Source of the DNA: Weeksellaceae bacterium TAE3-ERU29
GTDB lineage: Bacteria; Bacteroidota; Bacteroidia; Flavobacteriales; Weeksellaceae
NCBI GenBank assembly: GCA_019218445.1
Contig: JAHUUM010000003.1
Coordinates: 1-64,000 of the forward strand
DNA length: 64,000 nucleotides
Direction: 5' to 3'
Made by a program: the position numbers and the translations under genes. The number at the start of each line of letters is the position of its first letter. Positions within the stretch are counted from its first letter, which is position 1. Below are positions 16,948 through 26,300 of this stretch, piece by piece. A model generated the notes under the pieces. It searched no databases. It was not told where the DNA came from and saw only the letters and a list, made by a program, of their open reading frames with translations.

Positions 16948-18300
16948 TTAAGTAATAGTCAATCCTTTTTTTCGCTGAATACTATTTGCTCTCTTAATAG
17001 TTATAAAACCAAATATTCCTGCTATAAACGAAGCTAATAAAATTCCTATTTTTGCCTCCATGTCGTAAATCGGATTTGTAAAAGCAAGCCCTGAGATAAA
17101 TAAAGACATTGTAAATCCTATAGCAGCTAATATGGAAGCTCCAAGTAAGTGTAATGTATTCATTCCTACCGGTAATTTAGCAATTTTAAGCTTTGTAAGT
17201 ATAAAGGTAATACCAAATACTCCTACTACTTTCCCTATTAACAATCCTAATATCACTCCTAATGTAACTGGTGACATTATTAACTCCATAAATTCTCCTT
17301 TAATTGTAACACCGGCATTTGCAAATGCGAAAATAGGCATTACAATAAAAGAGACTAGCGGATGCATTCCATGCTCTAACCTCTGTAAAGGAGGTAAAGC
17401 CTCATTACTTACTTTAGACATTTTTGATAGTACATGTAATTGATCTTCTGTTAATGTAGGTTGATTATTAGGGTCTAAATCATTAAATTTATTTAATAAT
17501 TTCTGGATAATATTAGTAAATGTATTTTCTGGAATTCTTGCAGTAGATGGAATCGTAAATGCTGCGATTACCGCTGCTATAGTAGCATGTACTCCGGACA
17601 TTAAAAACGCAGTCCATAATCCTGCAATCCCCACTATTGCGTAAAACAGTGTACTTCTAACACCTATTAAATTTGCTGTAATTAATACGACTAAAAAAGC
17701 AGCTCCTGTAAACAAGCTCATAAAATCTATATTAGAAGTATAGAAAAAAGCAATTACTAAAACAGCTCCTATATCATCTGCAATAGCTAAAGCCGTTAAG
17801 AAAATCTTGAGTGTAGTTGGTACATTTTTACCTAGTAAATAAAGGATACCCAAAGCAAAAGCAATGTCTGTTGCCATAGGAATTCCCCATCCGTTTGAAG
17901 CTTCTCCCGTCGGGTTAAAAAACATATATATCAATGCAGGAACAGCCATTCCTCCAACAGCTCCACACAATGGTAAAATAGCATTCTTAGGACTACTTAA
18001 TTCACCCGCGAGCACCTCTCTTTTAAGCTCTAACCCTACAACAAAAAAGAAAATTGCCATAAGACCATCATTTATCCAGTGATGCAAGTCTTTATCTATT
18101 ATATAGTCACTAAACCCTATTTTAAAGTGAATATGCCATAAACTATGATACCAATCAGACCATGGAGTATTAGCAATAATTAGAGCTAATAATGCTGAAA
18201 TAAAAAGCACTACCCCACTTGCTGAACTATTACTAATAAATTTCTGAATAGGATCTTTAATATAAATATCTACTATCTCCTTACGTATTTCTTCCTTCAT
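16948..18300 (-). CDS. nhaA: Na+/H+ antiporter NhaA
   Basis: 450-aa inner-membrane antiporter that exports Na+ in exchange for protons, keeping pH and salt balance. About 11-12 hydrophobic segments are visible. Conserved acidic residues are D145 in PMATDIAFAL and the ion-binding pair D175-D176 in ALAIADDIGAV. The cytosolic loop PENTFTNIIQKLLNKFNDLD is longer than in E. coli NhaA, as usual in Bacteroidota. Single gene with its own downstream terminator. Confidence 0.92.
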   Translation of the reverse strand: MKEEIRKEIVDIYIKDPIQKFISNSSASGVVLFISALLALIIANTPWSDWYHSLWHIHFKIGFSDYIIDKDLHHWINDGLMAIFFFVVGLELKREVLAGELSSPKNAILPLCGAVGGMAVPALIYMFFNPTGEASNGWGIPMATDIAFALGILYLLGKNVPTTLKIFLTALAIADDIGAVLVIAFFYTSNIDFMSLFTGAAFLVVLITANLIGVRSTLFYAIVGIAGLWTAFLMSGVHATIAAVIAAFTIPSTARIPENTFTNIIQKLLNKFNDLDPNNQPTLTEDQLHVLSKMSKVSNEALPPLQRLEHGMHPLVSFIVMPIFAFANAGVTIKGEFMELIMSPVTLGVILGLLIGKVVGVFGITFILTKLKIAKLPVGMNTLHLLGASILAAIGFTMSLFISGLAFTNPIYDMEAKIGILLASFIAGIFGFITIKRANSIQRKKGLTIT

Positions 18301-18436
18301 AAATTATTATTTTATACTATTACGTTTAAATAAAACACTGTGGCAAAAATATAAAATATATTTAATTTTTTCTATCATAGAAAATAGTATAAATCATATT
18401 TTACAAAAAATCCTGTTTTCATTATCTCTATTTGAA

Positions 18437-18997
18437 TTATATTTTACCGCCTTTAACTTTTTTAGGATTTTGATTAACAAAGGCAGCCCATCCTGTATAA
18501 GATTTTGTATCAGCATCTTTTCCTCTATTAAAATGATGGCATACAGCGGCAGCTAATCCGTCAGTAGCATCCAATCTTTTAGGTATTTCGTTTAAACTCA
18601 GTAAATTCTTGAGCATTCCTGCAACTTGCTCTTTACTCGCATTTCCACTTCCTGTGATTGCCATTTTTATTTTTTTTGGTGAATATTCTGTAATAGGAAC
18701 TTCACGATACAATCCGGCAGCCATTGCAACTCCCTGAGCCCTACCTAGTTTCAACATAGACTGAACATTTTTCCCAAAAAATGGAGCTTCTATTGCTATT
18801 TCATCCGGATGATACTCATCTATTAAGGCAAGGGTTTTTTCAAAAATACGCTTCAATTTTAATTCGTGTGTAGAAAGTTTATTAAGTAAAAGCTCATCTA
18901 TCATTATTAAACGCATTTTATTGCCTCGTATTACAATAATGCCAAAACCCATTACATTGGTACCCGGGTCTATTCCTAAAATTATGGTTTCTGTCAT
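18437..18997 (-). CDS. ruvC: crossover junction endodeoxyribonuclease RuvC
   Basis: 186-aa Holliday-junction resolvase that acts with RuvAB. The acidic catalytic residues can be seen: D10 in ILGIDPGT, E70 in EIAIEAPFFGK, and D143/D146 in RLDATDGLAA. Length is normal. The gene stands alone; ruvB lies about 22 kb away on the other strand (41517-42536) and ruvA is not in the window. Confidence 0.93.
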   Translation of the reverse strand: MTETIILGIDPGTNVMGFGIIVIRGNKMRLIMIDELLLNKLSTHELKLKRIFEKTLALIDEYHPDEIAIEAPFFGKNVQSMLKLGRAQGVAMAAGLYREVPITEYSPKKIKMAITGSGNASKEQVAGMLKNLLSLNEIPKRLDATDGLAAAVCHHFNRGKDADTKSYTGWAAFVNQNPKKVKGGKI

Positions 18998-19100
18998 TTC
19001 TATAAAACTCTTCCGCTTAATTAAAAACCCAAACTTAATTAATTAATATTTATTAATATAATTAAATCTCTATTTTTTAAATTAGCAGAAAATTTTTAAA

Positions 19101-19673
19101 ATGAATATAGCAGTTTTAGTATCAGGTTCAGGCAGTAACTTACAAGCAATTATAGATGCTGTAAAGAATGAACAATTAACCGATGTAAGTATTTCTTGTG
19201 TTATAGCAGATAGAAACTGCTATGCAATGGAAAGAGCCTTAGATGCTGAAATTCCTACTTGGTTTGTAGAAAGGAAAGAAGATATTAATTCTGAAATAAA
19301 TGAAATTTGTAAAGAAAATAATATTGATTTAATTGTTCTTGCCGGATTTCTTTCAATTTTAAATAATGAATTCTGTCAAAAATGGGAAAAAAGAATCATT
19401 AATCTTCATCCTTCTTTATTACCAAAATTTGGAGGAGCAGGAATGTACGGAAAACACGTTCATAATGCAGTAGCTAAAAGCAAAGAAACAGAAAGCGGTG
19501 CAAGTGTACATTATGTTACAGCGGGAATAGATGAAGGGGAAGTTATTGCACAAATGAGATTTGACATTCCGGAAGGGAGCGATGCCGAATATATTGCTCA
19601 TAAAGTCTCTGAGATAGAAAAACCTCTTTTAATTTCTGTAATAGATAAATTGTCTAAAAAAGTTTATAGATAA
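19101..19673 (+). CDS. purN: phosphoribosylglycinamide formyltransferase
   Basis: 190-aa enzyme of purine synthesis that transfers formyl from 10-formyl-THF to GAR. Visible are the GAR-binding VSGSGSNLQAI (7-17), the catalytic N101 and H103 in NLHPSLLPKFGG, SGASVHYV, and the catalytic D144 in AGIDEGEV. Length is normal. Single purine gene here. Its 3' end overlaps aat tail-to-tail by 10 bp. Confidence 0.93.
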   Translation: MNIAVLVSGSGSNLQAIIDAVKNEQLTDVSISCVIADRNCYAMERALDAEIPTWFVERKEDINSEINEICKENNIDLIVLAGFLSILNNEFCQKWEKRIINLHPSLLPKFGGAGMYGKHVHNAVAKSKETESGASVHYVTAGIDEGEVIAQMRFDIPEGSDAEYIAHKVSEIEKPLLISVIDKLSKKVYR

Positions 19674-20293
19674 GATAGGTATTTCTCTCTCGGGATTAAT
19701 TTTGCACCAAGACTTGCCAAATGTTTAGTATATATTTGGCAATCAATTATATCTATTTTATCCTTAAATTTCTGAACAAACCATATAAACCCTGCTTTTG
19801 AGGCGTTTGACTCTTTAGCAAACATACTTTCTCCACAAAATACACGATTAATTTTAACCCCATAAAGCCCTCCTACTAATTCTTTTTTATCATTCCAAAC
19901 TTCTACACTATTAGCTAAACCTAATTGATGAAGCTGAATGTATTTTTCTATAATCTCATCTGAAATCCAAGTACCATCTTGACCAACTCTGGGAATTTCT
20001 CTACATGCTTTTATTACTTCCGAGAAATTTTTATTTATTGTAAAAGTAAACATTTGTTTTCTGAATACTTGCTTCATGCTTTTACTTACTTTCAAATCTT
20101 TAGAAAATAGCACCATTCTTGGGTCCGGTGACCACCATATTACAGGTTCATCACTATTATACCAAGGAAATATTCCTTTTGTATAAGCTTCAATGAGTCT
20201 CGGTAATTCCAAGTTCATACTAAAAGCTAAAATCCCATTTTTATCCGTTTGTTCTACTGGTGGGAATAGCTGATTATCTCTTAAAAAAAGCAT
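19664..20293 (-). CDS. aat: leucyl/phenylalanyl-tRNA--protein transferase
   Basis: 209-aa enzyme that adds Leu or Phe from tRNA to N-terminal basic residues, marking proteins for ClpS/ClpAP. Family motifs: GIFPWYNSDEPVIWWSPDPR, QDGTWISDEIIEKY, LGLANSVEVW, and GGLYGVKINRVFCGESMFAK. Complete length. It is convergent with purN and precedes no other gene of the pathway in the window. Confidence 0.92.
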   Translation of the reverse strand: MLFLRDNQLFPPVEQTDKNGILAFSMNLELPRLIEAYTKGIFPWYNSDEPVIWWSPDPRMVLFSKDLKVSKSMKQVFRKQMFTFTINKNFSEVIKACREIPRVGQDGTWISDEIIEKYIQLHQLGLANSVEVWNDKKELVGGLYGVKINRVFCGESMFAKESNASKAGFIWFVQKFKDKIDIIDCQIYTKHLASLGAKLIPREKYLSYL

Positions 20294-20305
20294 AGGATAA
20301 AGATA

Positions 20306-20342
20306 TAAAAAAACTGCCTAACTCAAATGAGCAAGGCAGTTT
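20306..20342 (-). terminator. terminator of the outer-membrane protein pair
   Basis: Read on the minus strand: AAACTGCCT, loop with an inner hairpin, AGGCAGTTT followed by a T run. It lies 24 bp beyond the OmpA-like stop. Confidence 0.85.
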
Positions 20343-20365
20343 AATTTAATTATTTAAATATATTA

Positions 20366-21265
20366 TTATTTAATAACTACACTCATATCTACTCTTCTAG
20401 CTTTAGCTTCTGTAGTAGTATGGTCTTCTCCATAGAAAGCCGGAATAATTCTATCTTCTGAAATACCTTCTTTTACTAATGCTTGTGCTATAGCTTCTGC
20501 TCGTTTCATAGATAATTGCTTATTATACTCCGGATTACCAACAGGGCTGGCATAACCTACAAGAACTACAGATAGCTCAGGGTTATCTTTCAACACTTTA
20601 GTAACTCTTCCTAAATAAGCCATATCTTCTTGAGAAACGTTATAAGAATTATTTGCAAAGAATACTTGTCTTTTAAAGTTTTTAAACTTAGCTAATAATT
20701 CTTCTAATGCAGATCGTCTTTCAGGAGTAAGCTCTGATTTTTTAGCCTTAGCTACACAACAAGATTTCTTAGCAGATGCTTCTCCTTTAACAGAAGTAGC
20801 TGAACTATCTAAGTATTGTGCATTTTTTAATGAATCTAACTTTCTTTCCAAAGCTGAGATTTGATTAGCTGTATTGCTATCAGAATTTAAATAATTACCA
20901 GGCTTTTGCCCTGCAACTACTGTACTCGATCCTTTTCCCATCAAAGCTAACATCAGATTATCTAATCTATCATTAACTCTTTCTACTTGGCGTGCCAAGT
21001 CGCCATTACCGTAACCTCCTCTTTGTTGATAATTATTGCTGTAATTGTTGTTATAATCGAATACTTCTCCGGAATTGTTAGATCCCATTTTTTCGATTTG
21101 TTCAATACGTTTTTCAGCAACCATTTTCAAGAAAGATTTCAGTTCGTCTTTCGTCATAACGATTTGTCCCTTATCACTATTTACTCTTGCTTTTTTTTGC
21201 TGAGCATTAGTGCTAATACCAAATGCTAATAAGAAAGTTAAACCTAATACTTTATATTTATTCAT
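20366..21265 (-). CDS. OmpA family protein
   Basis: 299 aa. Signal peptide (MNKYKVLGLTFLLAFGISTNA, then QQ). The middle is low-complexity Asn/Tyr/Gly (about 70-90) followed by a short coiled-coil-like LARQVERVNDRLDNLMLALMG. The C-terminal OmpA peptidoglycan-binding domain (about 190-299) has SVVLVGYASPVGNPEYNKQ, LSMKRAEAIAQAL and DRIIPAFYGE. A Cys pair lies in KKSCCVAKAK. It anchors an outer-membrane complex to peptidoglycan. It is the second gene of an operon with the multi-barrel protein 23 bp upstream, with which it shares a module (see findings). Confidence 0.85.
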   Translation of the reverse strand: MNKYKVLGLTFLLAFGISTNAQQKKARVNSDKGQIVMTKDELKSFLKMVAEKRIEQIEKMGSNNSGEVFDYNNNYSNNYQQRGGYGNGDLARQVERVNDRLDNLMLALMGKGSSTVVAGQKPGNYLNSDSNTANQISALERKLDSLKNAQYLDSSATSVKGEASAKKSCCVAKAKKSELTPERRSALEELLAKFKNFKRQVFFANNSYNVSQEDMAYLGRVTKVLKDNPELSVVLVGYASPVGNPEYNKQLSMKRAEAIAQALVKEGISEDRIIPAFYGEDHTTTEAKARRVDMSVVIK

Positions 21266-21288
21266 GATTTGTTTTTAAATGTTAATGA

Positions 21289-23508
21289 TTAAAATCCGAA
21301 TTTATAGCCTACAGATACTTTATTGTATTCTGCAAGGTCTAAAGCGGTATAATCTAAATATAACTTACCATCTAATACATTAAATGATGTACCTATTATT
21401 AAATTAGCTCCAAAGTTAGAGTTTCCATCTAAAGTATTGTAACCTATACCTGCTCCTAAATAAGGTTGAACTACAAATCCTTTGTCAAAATTGAATTTAT
21501 AAACTGCATTTGCATTTACACCAAAGGCTCCTTTTCCTCCAAAACCTAAGTACAAATCCGGCTGTAATTCGAAATTAGAGTTTGTAAAACCATAATGACC
21601 TCTAATTCCTATTGTACCTGTAGTCGCTCCACCAAAAAGAGCTCCTGCTTCAAGAGACATTCCTTCATTTACGAATAAAGATTTAACCACTGCAGCATCC
21701 CCATCCTCTGTAGTAATAACTTGATTTGGAGTAGCTGTATTTACTTGTTGTGGCTGTTGAACATTTTTATTCCCTTCAGTATTTGTAGAACCATCAGCAT
21801 TAACAATTACTGTTTTATCTCCTGATAAAGTTGCTATTTGATTTGCATTTCTATCTACTTTATTATTTAACTCTCTTAATTCTTTTAAGATTTCATTTGT
21901 AGCAGAAGATTGGAAATTTTGTGATTGCCCTTGTTGATTATAATTATTGTAATCATTTCTGTTTACTTCTAATAACAATCTCTCTAATCTATTGATTCTT
22001 TGATTTACATTACCTCTATCTCCTTTACCTTGGTAATCTTCATTTACTTCATCAATAGTTTTTTCAACTAAGTCTTGTAATTCTTGAGGAGTTAATCTAA
22101 CATTTTCAACGTCTGATTTATATGCTGAGTTTTCAAGATTTTGTTTTTCTTTAATTACTCTTATTGCTTTATCAGAATCATTTTCTCTGTAGGCTTTTTT
22201 AAGCTCTTTCTCTAACTCATCTATTCTATCTTCAAAAGCTGTATTATTATGAGCTCTTACAATAAGACCTTCATCAGCACTTGCTCCAAGATTAAATCTT
22301 AAACCAACATTATACATGTTACTTTGTTTAAGTTCATTTGGACTCTTAAGCTCTGCTAACTGGTCTGTATTTTTACTAGTTGTATACAATAAGTTAGCGG
22401 CTCCAAATAGTTCAAAATATTTAGATACAGGAACAGTTAAGCCTAAACCTCCTTTAACAAAATAGCTATCTTCAGCTATCTTTCCTGATTTCGCTTGATA
22501 GTCTCCCTCATAAACATTGATGTAACCTCCACCAACTGTTAAATAAGGAGTAATACCTCTTGATACATTTAATTTAGCAAATAACTCTCCTCCATACATT
22601 GCTACATCATCGAACTTTTTAAATTCTTCATTTTTAGTCGCTTGATAATAGAAACCTCTTAACCCTACATATTGGCTTAAATCAAATCCTATAGCTCCTC
22701 CTACTAAATAAGTATCTTTTAATCCTAAATCTTTATTAAAGTCTATATAAGAAACTCCTGGTTCTACAACAAACTTAAGACCACTTAACCCTCCGGAGAA
22801 TTTTCTTAAGTATGCTCTATCTAATTCAGTTAAAGAACCTGGCTCACGCCCTCCTAAATAGATTTGCAATCCAGCCTGTACAGACCAATTATACATTCTA
22901 TCCTCTTTTGACTCTCCTATAAAATCTTTAAAGTCAGAAGATTTACCAGGAACAAATAATACACTTGTATTATTTAAATTGAATGCAGTGTTTCTACCTT
23001 CTAAATTCAATACAACGCGATCGCTTAAATTGATTTTTGTACCTACACCTGCACTTACATAAATTTGTTCATCTTTAAGTTTGTCCACTTTAAGAGACTG
23101 AACTCCTGTTCCTAATGTAATATAAGGAGCAAAAGACCCTCCTGTTGGAATGTTTGCTTTCATTTCACCTCCCCATCTTTCTACATCTACATTACGAGAC
23201 TCAAAATTACTTTCAAACTCTTTCAATTTATCTTTTAATGTAGCATCTTCTACATTTCCAGATAAATTCAACTCGTTTACAGCGTTTTTTAAATCTACTG
23301 ATTTTTCATAAATACCTCTTAATTCGAAGTACTCTCCGAAACCAAAGCCTAATCTACCTCCTACCATCAAACCATCCTCAATGGCTGCATTGTTATCAAA
23401 CCAGTTATAGCTTGCTGTTGGAGATAAAGTTACGCTTATATCCTCAACCTGAGCGTTAGCTTGAATTCCAAGAATAGCTAAAGCGGAACAAATAATTGTT
23501 TTTTTCAT
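21289..23508 (-). CDS. large outer-membrane beta-barrel protein with three barrel-like regions
   Basis: 739 aa with signal peptide (MKKTIICSALAILGIQANA). Residues about 20-225 and 240-415 are two related barrel-like segments: SYNWFD/SYIDFN, VGGRLGFGFGEYFELRGIYE against VGGAIGFDLSQYVGLRGFYY, and PYITLGTGV against PYLTVGGGY. A charged coiled-coil and linker follow (about 430-590), then a third barrel-like segment (about 610-739) ending VSVGYKFGF with a terminal Phe as in many outer-membrane proteins. Function unknown; probably a structural or scaffold protein working with the OmpA-like partner downstream. Confidence 0.75.
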   Translation of the reverse strand: MKKTIICSALAILGIQANAQVEDISVTLSPTASYNWFDNNAAIEDGLMVGGRLGFGFGEYFELRGIYEKSVDLKNAVNELNLSGNVEDATLKDKLKEFESNFESRNVDVERWGGEMKANIPTGGSFAPYITLGTGVQSLKVDKLKDEQIYVSAGVGTKINLSDRVVLNLEGRNTAFNLNNTSVLFVPGKSSDFKDFIGESKEDRMYNWSVQAGLQIYLGGREPGSLTELDRAYLRKFSGGLSGLKFVVEPGVSYIDFNKDLGLKDTYLVGGAIGFDLSQYVGLRGFYYQATKNEEFKKFDDVAMYGGELFAKLNVSRGITPYLTVGGGYINVYEGDYQAKSGKIAEDSYFVKGGLGLTVPVSKYFELFGAANLLYTTSKNTDQLAELKSPNELKQSNMYNVGLRFNLGASADEGLIVRAHNNTAFEDRIDELEKELKKAYRENDSDKAIRVIKEKQNLENSAYKSDVENVRLTPQELQDLVEKTIDEVNEDYQGKGDRGNVNQRINRLERLLLEVNRNDYNNYNQQGQSQNFQSSATNEILKELRELNNKVDRNANQIATLSGDKTVIVNADGSTNTEGNKNVQQPQQVNTATPNQVITTEDGDAAVVKSLFVNEGMSLEAGALFGGATTGTIGIRGHYGFTNSNFELQPDLYLGFGGKGAFGVNANAVYKFNFDKGFVVQPYLGAGIGYNTLDGNSNFGANLIIGTSFNVLDGKLYLDYTALDLAEYNKVSVGYKFGF

Positions 23509-23591
23509 CTTAATTAAATTTTGTTTAAAATTTGTTATAAATTATGTATCAAATAACGTGCCTAAAGCACTTTCTATTTAGTTATTAACAT

Positions 23592-23984
23592 TTAAAATGG
23601 TAAATCATCAGCCTCATCACTATCGTTTAAATCATTGATTTCTGTGTTAAACGATTCTTTTGGTGGCACTGACATATTTTGTGAAGTAGATGTTGCTTCT
23701 GGTTGTTCTGTAACTAACTTTTCTATTCTCCATCCGGTAATAGAATTAAAGTATTTAGTTATTCCTTCCGGATTAACCCATTCTCTACCTCTTAAATTTA
23801 TAGATATTTTAACCTCATCACCTTCATTAAAGTTGCTCAACAAGTTTACTTTGTCTTGTAAAAACTCTATAGATAAAGTCTGAGGATACTGCTCTTGTGT
23901 TAATAGTATTAATTCTTGTTTAGTGAATCCACTGTTAAATGTCTGAGCTTCTAATATTTTTTTTATCCTTCCTATAACTTCCAT
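23592..23984 (-). CDS. DUF3127 domain protein with SSB-like acidic tail
   Basis: 130 aa. The N-terminal 85 residues (EVIGRIKKILEAQTFNSGF, QYPQTLSIEFLQDKVNLL, GDEVKISINLRGREW) match DUF3127, an OB-fold-like family of Bacteroidota. A Ser/Pro/Asn-rich linker follows and then an acidic C-terminus, DSDEADDLPF, which closely resembles the DDDIPF tail through which SSB recruits repair proteins. A role in DNA metabolism is likely but inferred. A CAAATATA element (plus-strand reading, 23999-24006) is 14 bp upstream. Confidence 0.8.
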   Translation of the reverse strand: MEVIGRIKKILEAQTFNSGFTKQELILLTQEQYPQTLSIEFLQDKVNLLSNFNEGDEVKISINLRGREWVNPEGITKYFNSITGWRIEKLVTEQPEATSTSQNMSVPPKESFNTEINDLNDSDEADDLPF

Positions 23985-24072
23985 TTCAAAATTTTATGCA
24001 AATATAAGCATTAAAAATCTTTATTATTAAATTATTTTTCAAAAAATAATTTGTTTTTATTTCAAAAAGATT

Positions 24073-24080
24073 TAAATTTG
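24073..24080 (+). promoter_or_regulatory. TAnnTTTG promoter element for tRNA-Leu
   Basis: TAAATTTG 14 bp before the tRNA, with a TTG at 24051-24053 giving a 19-bp spacer, the Bacteroidota TTG/TAnnTTTG arrangement. Confidence 0.7.
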
Positions 24081-24094
24081 CCCTCTCAATTATT

Positions 24095-24176
24095 GCGGGT
24101 GTGGTGGAATTGGTAGACACGCCAGACTTAGGATCTGGTGCCGTGAGGTGTGGGGGTTCGAGTCCCTTCACCCGCA
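24095..24176 (+). tRNA. tRNA-Leu (anticodon UAG)
   Basis: 82 nt. Acceptor GCGGGTG pairs with CACCCGC followed by discriminator A; the anticodon stem CCAGA/TCTGG encloses CTTAGGA (anticodon TAG). There is a short variable arm and the T-arm contains GGTTCGAGTCC. CCA is not encoded. Confidence 0.95.
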
Positions 24177-24183
24177 CAACATG

Positions 24184-24234
24184 AAAGGCTTATTTAATTG
24201 CTAATCAATTATTTAAGCCTTTATTTTTATTTTC
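24184..24234 (+). terminator. terminator after tRNA-Leu
   Basis: AAAGGCTTAtTTAATTG and CAATTATTTAAGCCTTT form a long stem, followed by a T-rich run. Confidence 0.85.
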
Positions 24235-24363
24235 CTGACTTTTTCAAAAACTCAATTACTTTTTTATAGCCTAAAATATTTTTCGCCTCAACAAAAAAAG
24301 AGAAACACTTTAAAGTTTCTTATAGCATTACTATCGTATTCTCTTAAGACCTATAAACTTTAC

Positions 24364-24570
24364 TCAGATTTCCCAACAGTACCTATAATAAAAACCACTT
24401 CTGTGAACGTAAAGCAACTCACATCTTTTGGACTTTGACAGATTTGGATCTTCCTCCGGAGTCATTGTCTTTAAACTCCTTATAGTAATTTTTTTAGAAG
24501 ATCATTTTTCACTTTTTTAAGTTCTATTTGAACGTATAGCTTCTCATAATCAATATTATTATCTTTTTTG
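24364..24570 (-). mobile_element. IS3-family transposase scar (end of OrfA, start of OrfB)
   Basis: The 24177-24686 gap holds a terminator and this remnant. Read on the minus strand, fragments resemble an IS3-family OrfA C-terminus (DYEKLYVQI and ELKKVKNDLLKK, in shifted frames), followed from 24465 by an OrfB-like start: MTPEEDPNLSKSKRCELL and then HRSGFYY, with a stop at 24364. OrfA ending in a LKxENDFLKK-like helix and OrfB starting with (S)xxRQCELLgxxRSGFYY is typical of this family. Frameshifts and stops make it inactive. Terminal repeats are not recognisable. Confidence 0.6.
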
Positions 24571-24686
24571 ATTTAAAGTTAATAATATTTTATCAGTTTA
24601 AATTAATGCCCTAATTTTTGGGCACAGTATATAATTAGTAATAAAATACACATCAGCCCAGCTCTAAGATGCCCCCTATTTTCTAT

Positions 24687-26162
24687 TTAATAAGACTTTG
24701 CAAATAGAACTCTTTGTTTACTTGAGTTTCCTGTTAAGATACATTTACCGTCTTCCTGTGGATTGTCTAACGGAATACATCTTATCGTTGCTTTAGTCAT
24801 TTCTTGAATTTTAGCCTCGGTTTCAGGAGTTCCATCCCAGTGAGCCGAAACGAATCCGCCTTTGTTTTCTAACGCATCTGTAAACTCTTCCCATGTTTCT
24901 ACTTTTGTAGTGTGAGTAGCTCTGTAATCCAGTGCTTTTTGGAATAAGTTTTCATCAATTTCTTTTAATAGGTCAGGAATCATTCCTACAACTTCATCTA
25001 CGTTTACAAAATTCTTTTCTAATGTATCTCTTCGAGCTAATTCTACGTGTCCTTTTTCTAAATCCTTAGGGCCAATCGCAATTCTTAATGGAACGCCTTT
25101 TAGTTCATATTCATTAAACTTCCAGCCCGGCTTGTAAGTATCTCGATCATCATATTTTACAGAAATGCCTTTTGCTTTTAATTCATCAAATATTTTTAAG
25201 GCTTTTTCGTCTACTTTTGCTTTTTGTTCATCATTAAAGAAAATTGGGACAATCACTACTTGAATAGGTGCTAAAGTTGAAGGTAATACAAGTCCTTGGT
25301 CGTCTGAGTGAGTCATGATTAAAGCTCCCATAAGCCTTGTTGAAACTCCCCAAGAAGAAGCCCAAACGTATTCTAATTTACCTTCTTTAGATGCGTATTT
25401 AACATCAAATGCTTTGGCAAAATTCTGACCTAAAAAGTGAGAAGTTCCCGCCTGTAATGCTTTTCCGTCTTGCATCATTGCCTCAATGCAATAAGTTTCA
25501 TCTGCACCTGCAAAACGCTCAGATTCAGTTTTTAATCCTTTAATTACAGGAATTTTCATATAATTTTCGGCGAAGTCTGCATAAACATTTATCATTTTTT
25601 CTGTTTCCTCAATCGCTTCTTCTCTCGTTGCGTGAGCAGTATGACCTTCTTGCCATAAAAATTCGGCAGTCCTTAAAAATAATCTGGTACGCATTTCCCA
25701 ACGTACTACATTTGCCCACTGATTTATAAGAATAGGTAAATCTCTATAAGATTGAATCCAGTTTTTATAAGTATTCCAAATAATTGCCTCAGAAGTAGGA
25801 CGCACAACTAATTCTTCCTCTAATTTTGCATTAGGGTCTACAATTAGTTTTCCTTTGTTGTTTTCGTCTGATTTTAATCGGTAATGAGTAACAACAGCAC
25901 ATTCTTTTGCAAATCCTTCTGCATTTTTCTCCTCTGCCTCGAATAAGCTTTTCGGAACAAATAACGGAAAATAAGCGTTTTGATGTCCTGTTTCTTTAAA
26001 CATTTTATCTAACTGAGCTTGCATCTTCTCCCAGATTGCATAACCATAAGGCTTTATAACCATACAGCCTCTTACACCTGAGTTTTCTGCCAAATCCGCT
26101 GTTACTACCAGCTCATTATACCATTTACTATAATCCTCTTTCCGAGATGTCAATTTCGCCAT
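24687..26162 (-). CDS. proS: prolyl-tRNA synthetase
   Basis: 491-aa class II aminoacyl-tRNA synthetase that charges tRNA-Pro. It belongs to the short archaeal/eukaryal-like ProS group (no editing insert): [19 protein letters not shown], the class II motif 2 region ([15 protein letters not shown] with [18 protein letters not shown]), [14 protein letters not shown] and motif 3 ([20 protein letters not shown]). An anticodon-binding domain and a C-terminal domain ending in Tyr follow. The leader region of about 100 bp carries CAAATTTA (plus-strand reading, 26261-26268). Confidence 0.95.
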   Translation of the reverse strand: MAKLTSRKEDYSKWYNELVVTADLAENSGVRGCMVIKPYGYAIWEKMQAQLDKMFKETGHQNAYFPLFVPKSLFEAEEKNAEGFAKECAVVTHYRLKSDENNKGKLIVDPNAKLEEELVVRPTSEAIIWNTYKNWIQSYRDLPILINQWANVVRWEMRTRLFLRTAEFLWQEGHTAHATREEAIEETEKMINVYADFAENYMKIPVIKGLKTESERFAGADETYCIEAMMQDGKALQAGTSHFLGQNFAKAFDVKYASKEGKLEYVWASSWGVSTRLMGALIMTHSDDQGLVLPSTLAPIQVVIVPIFFNDEQKAKVDEKALKIFDELKAKGISVKYDDRDTYKPGWKFNEYELKGVPLRIAIGPKDLEKGHVELARRDTLEKNFVNVDEVVGMIPDLLKEIDENLFQKALDYRATHTTKVETWEEFTDALENKGGFVSAHWDGTPETEAKIQEMTKATIRCIPLDNPQEDGKCILTGNSSKQRVLFAKSY

Positions 26163-26300
26163 AATCTTTTTTATTAATTTTTGCCAAATTATCTGCTGTT
26201 ATCTGCTTAACAAACAATTGGCATAAGTTTTGAATTTCCTTATATAAGAATTCAATTATGCAAATTTAATTATTTGTATTTTTACAAAAAACTTTATGTT

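Noticed and set aside
24400-24465. Small gene of 33 codons starting at 24465
   Set aside because: It matches only the beginning of an IS3 OrfB and stops; better explained as a transposase scar.
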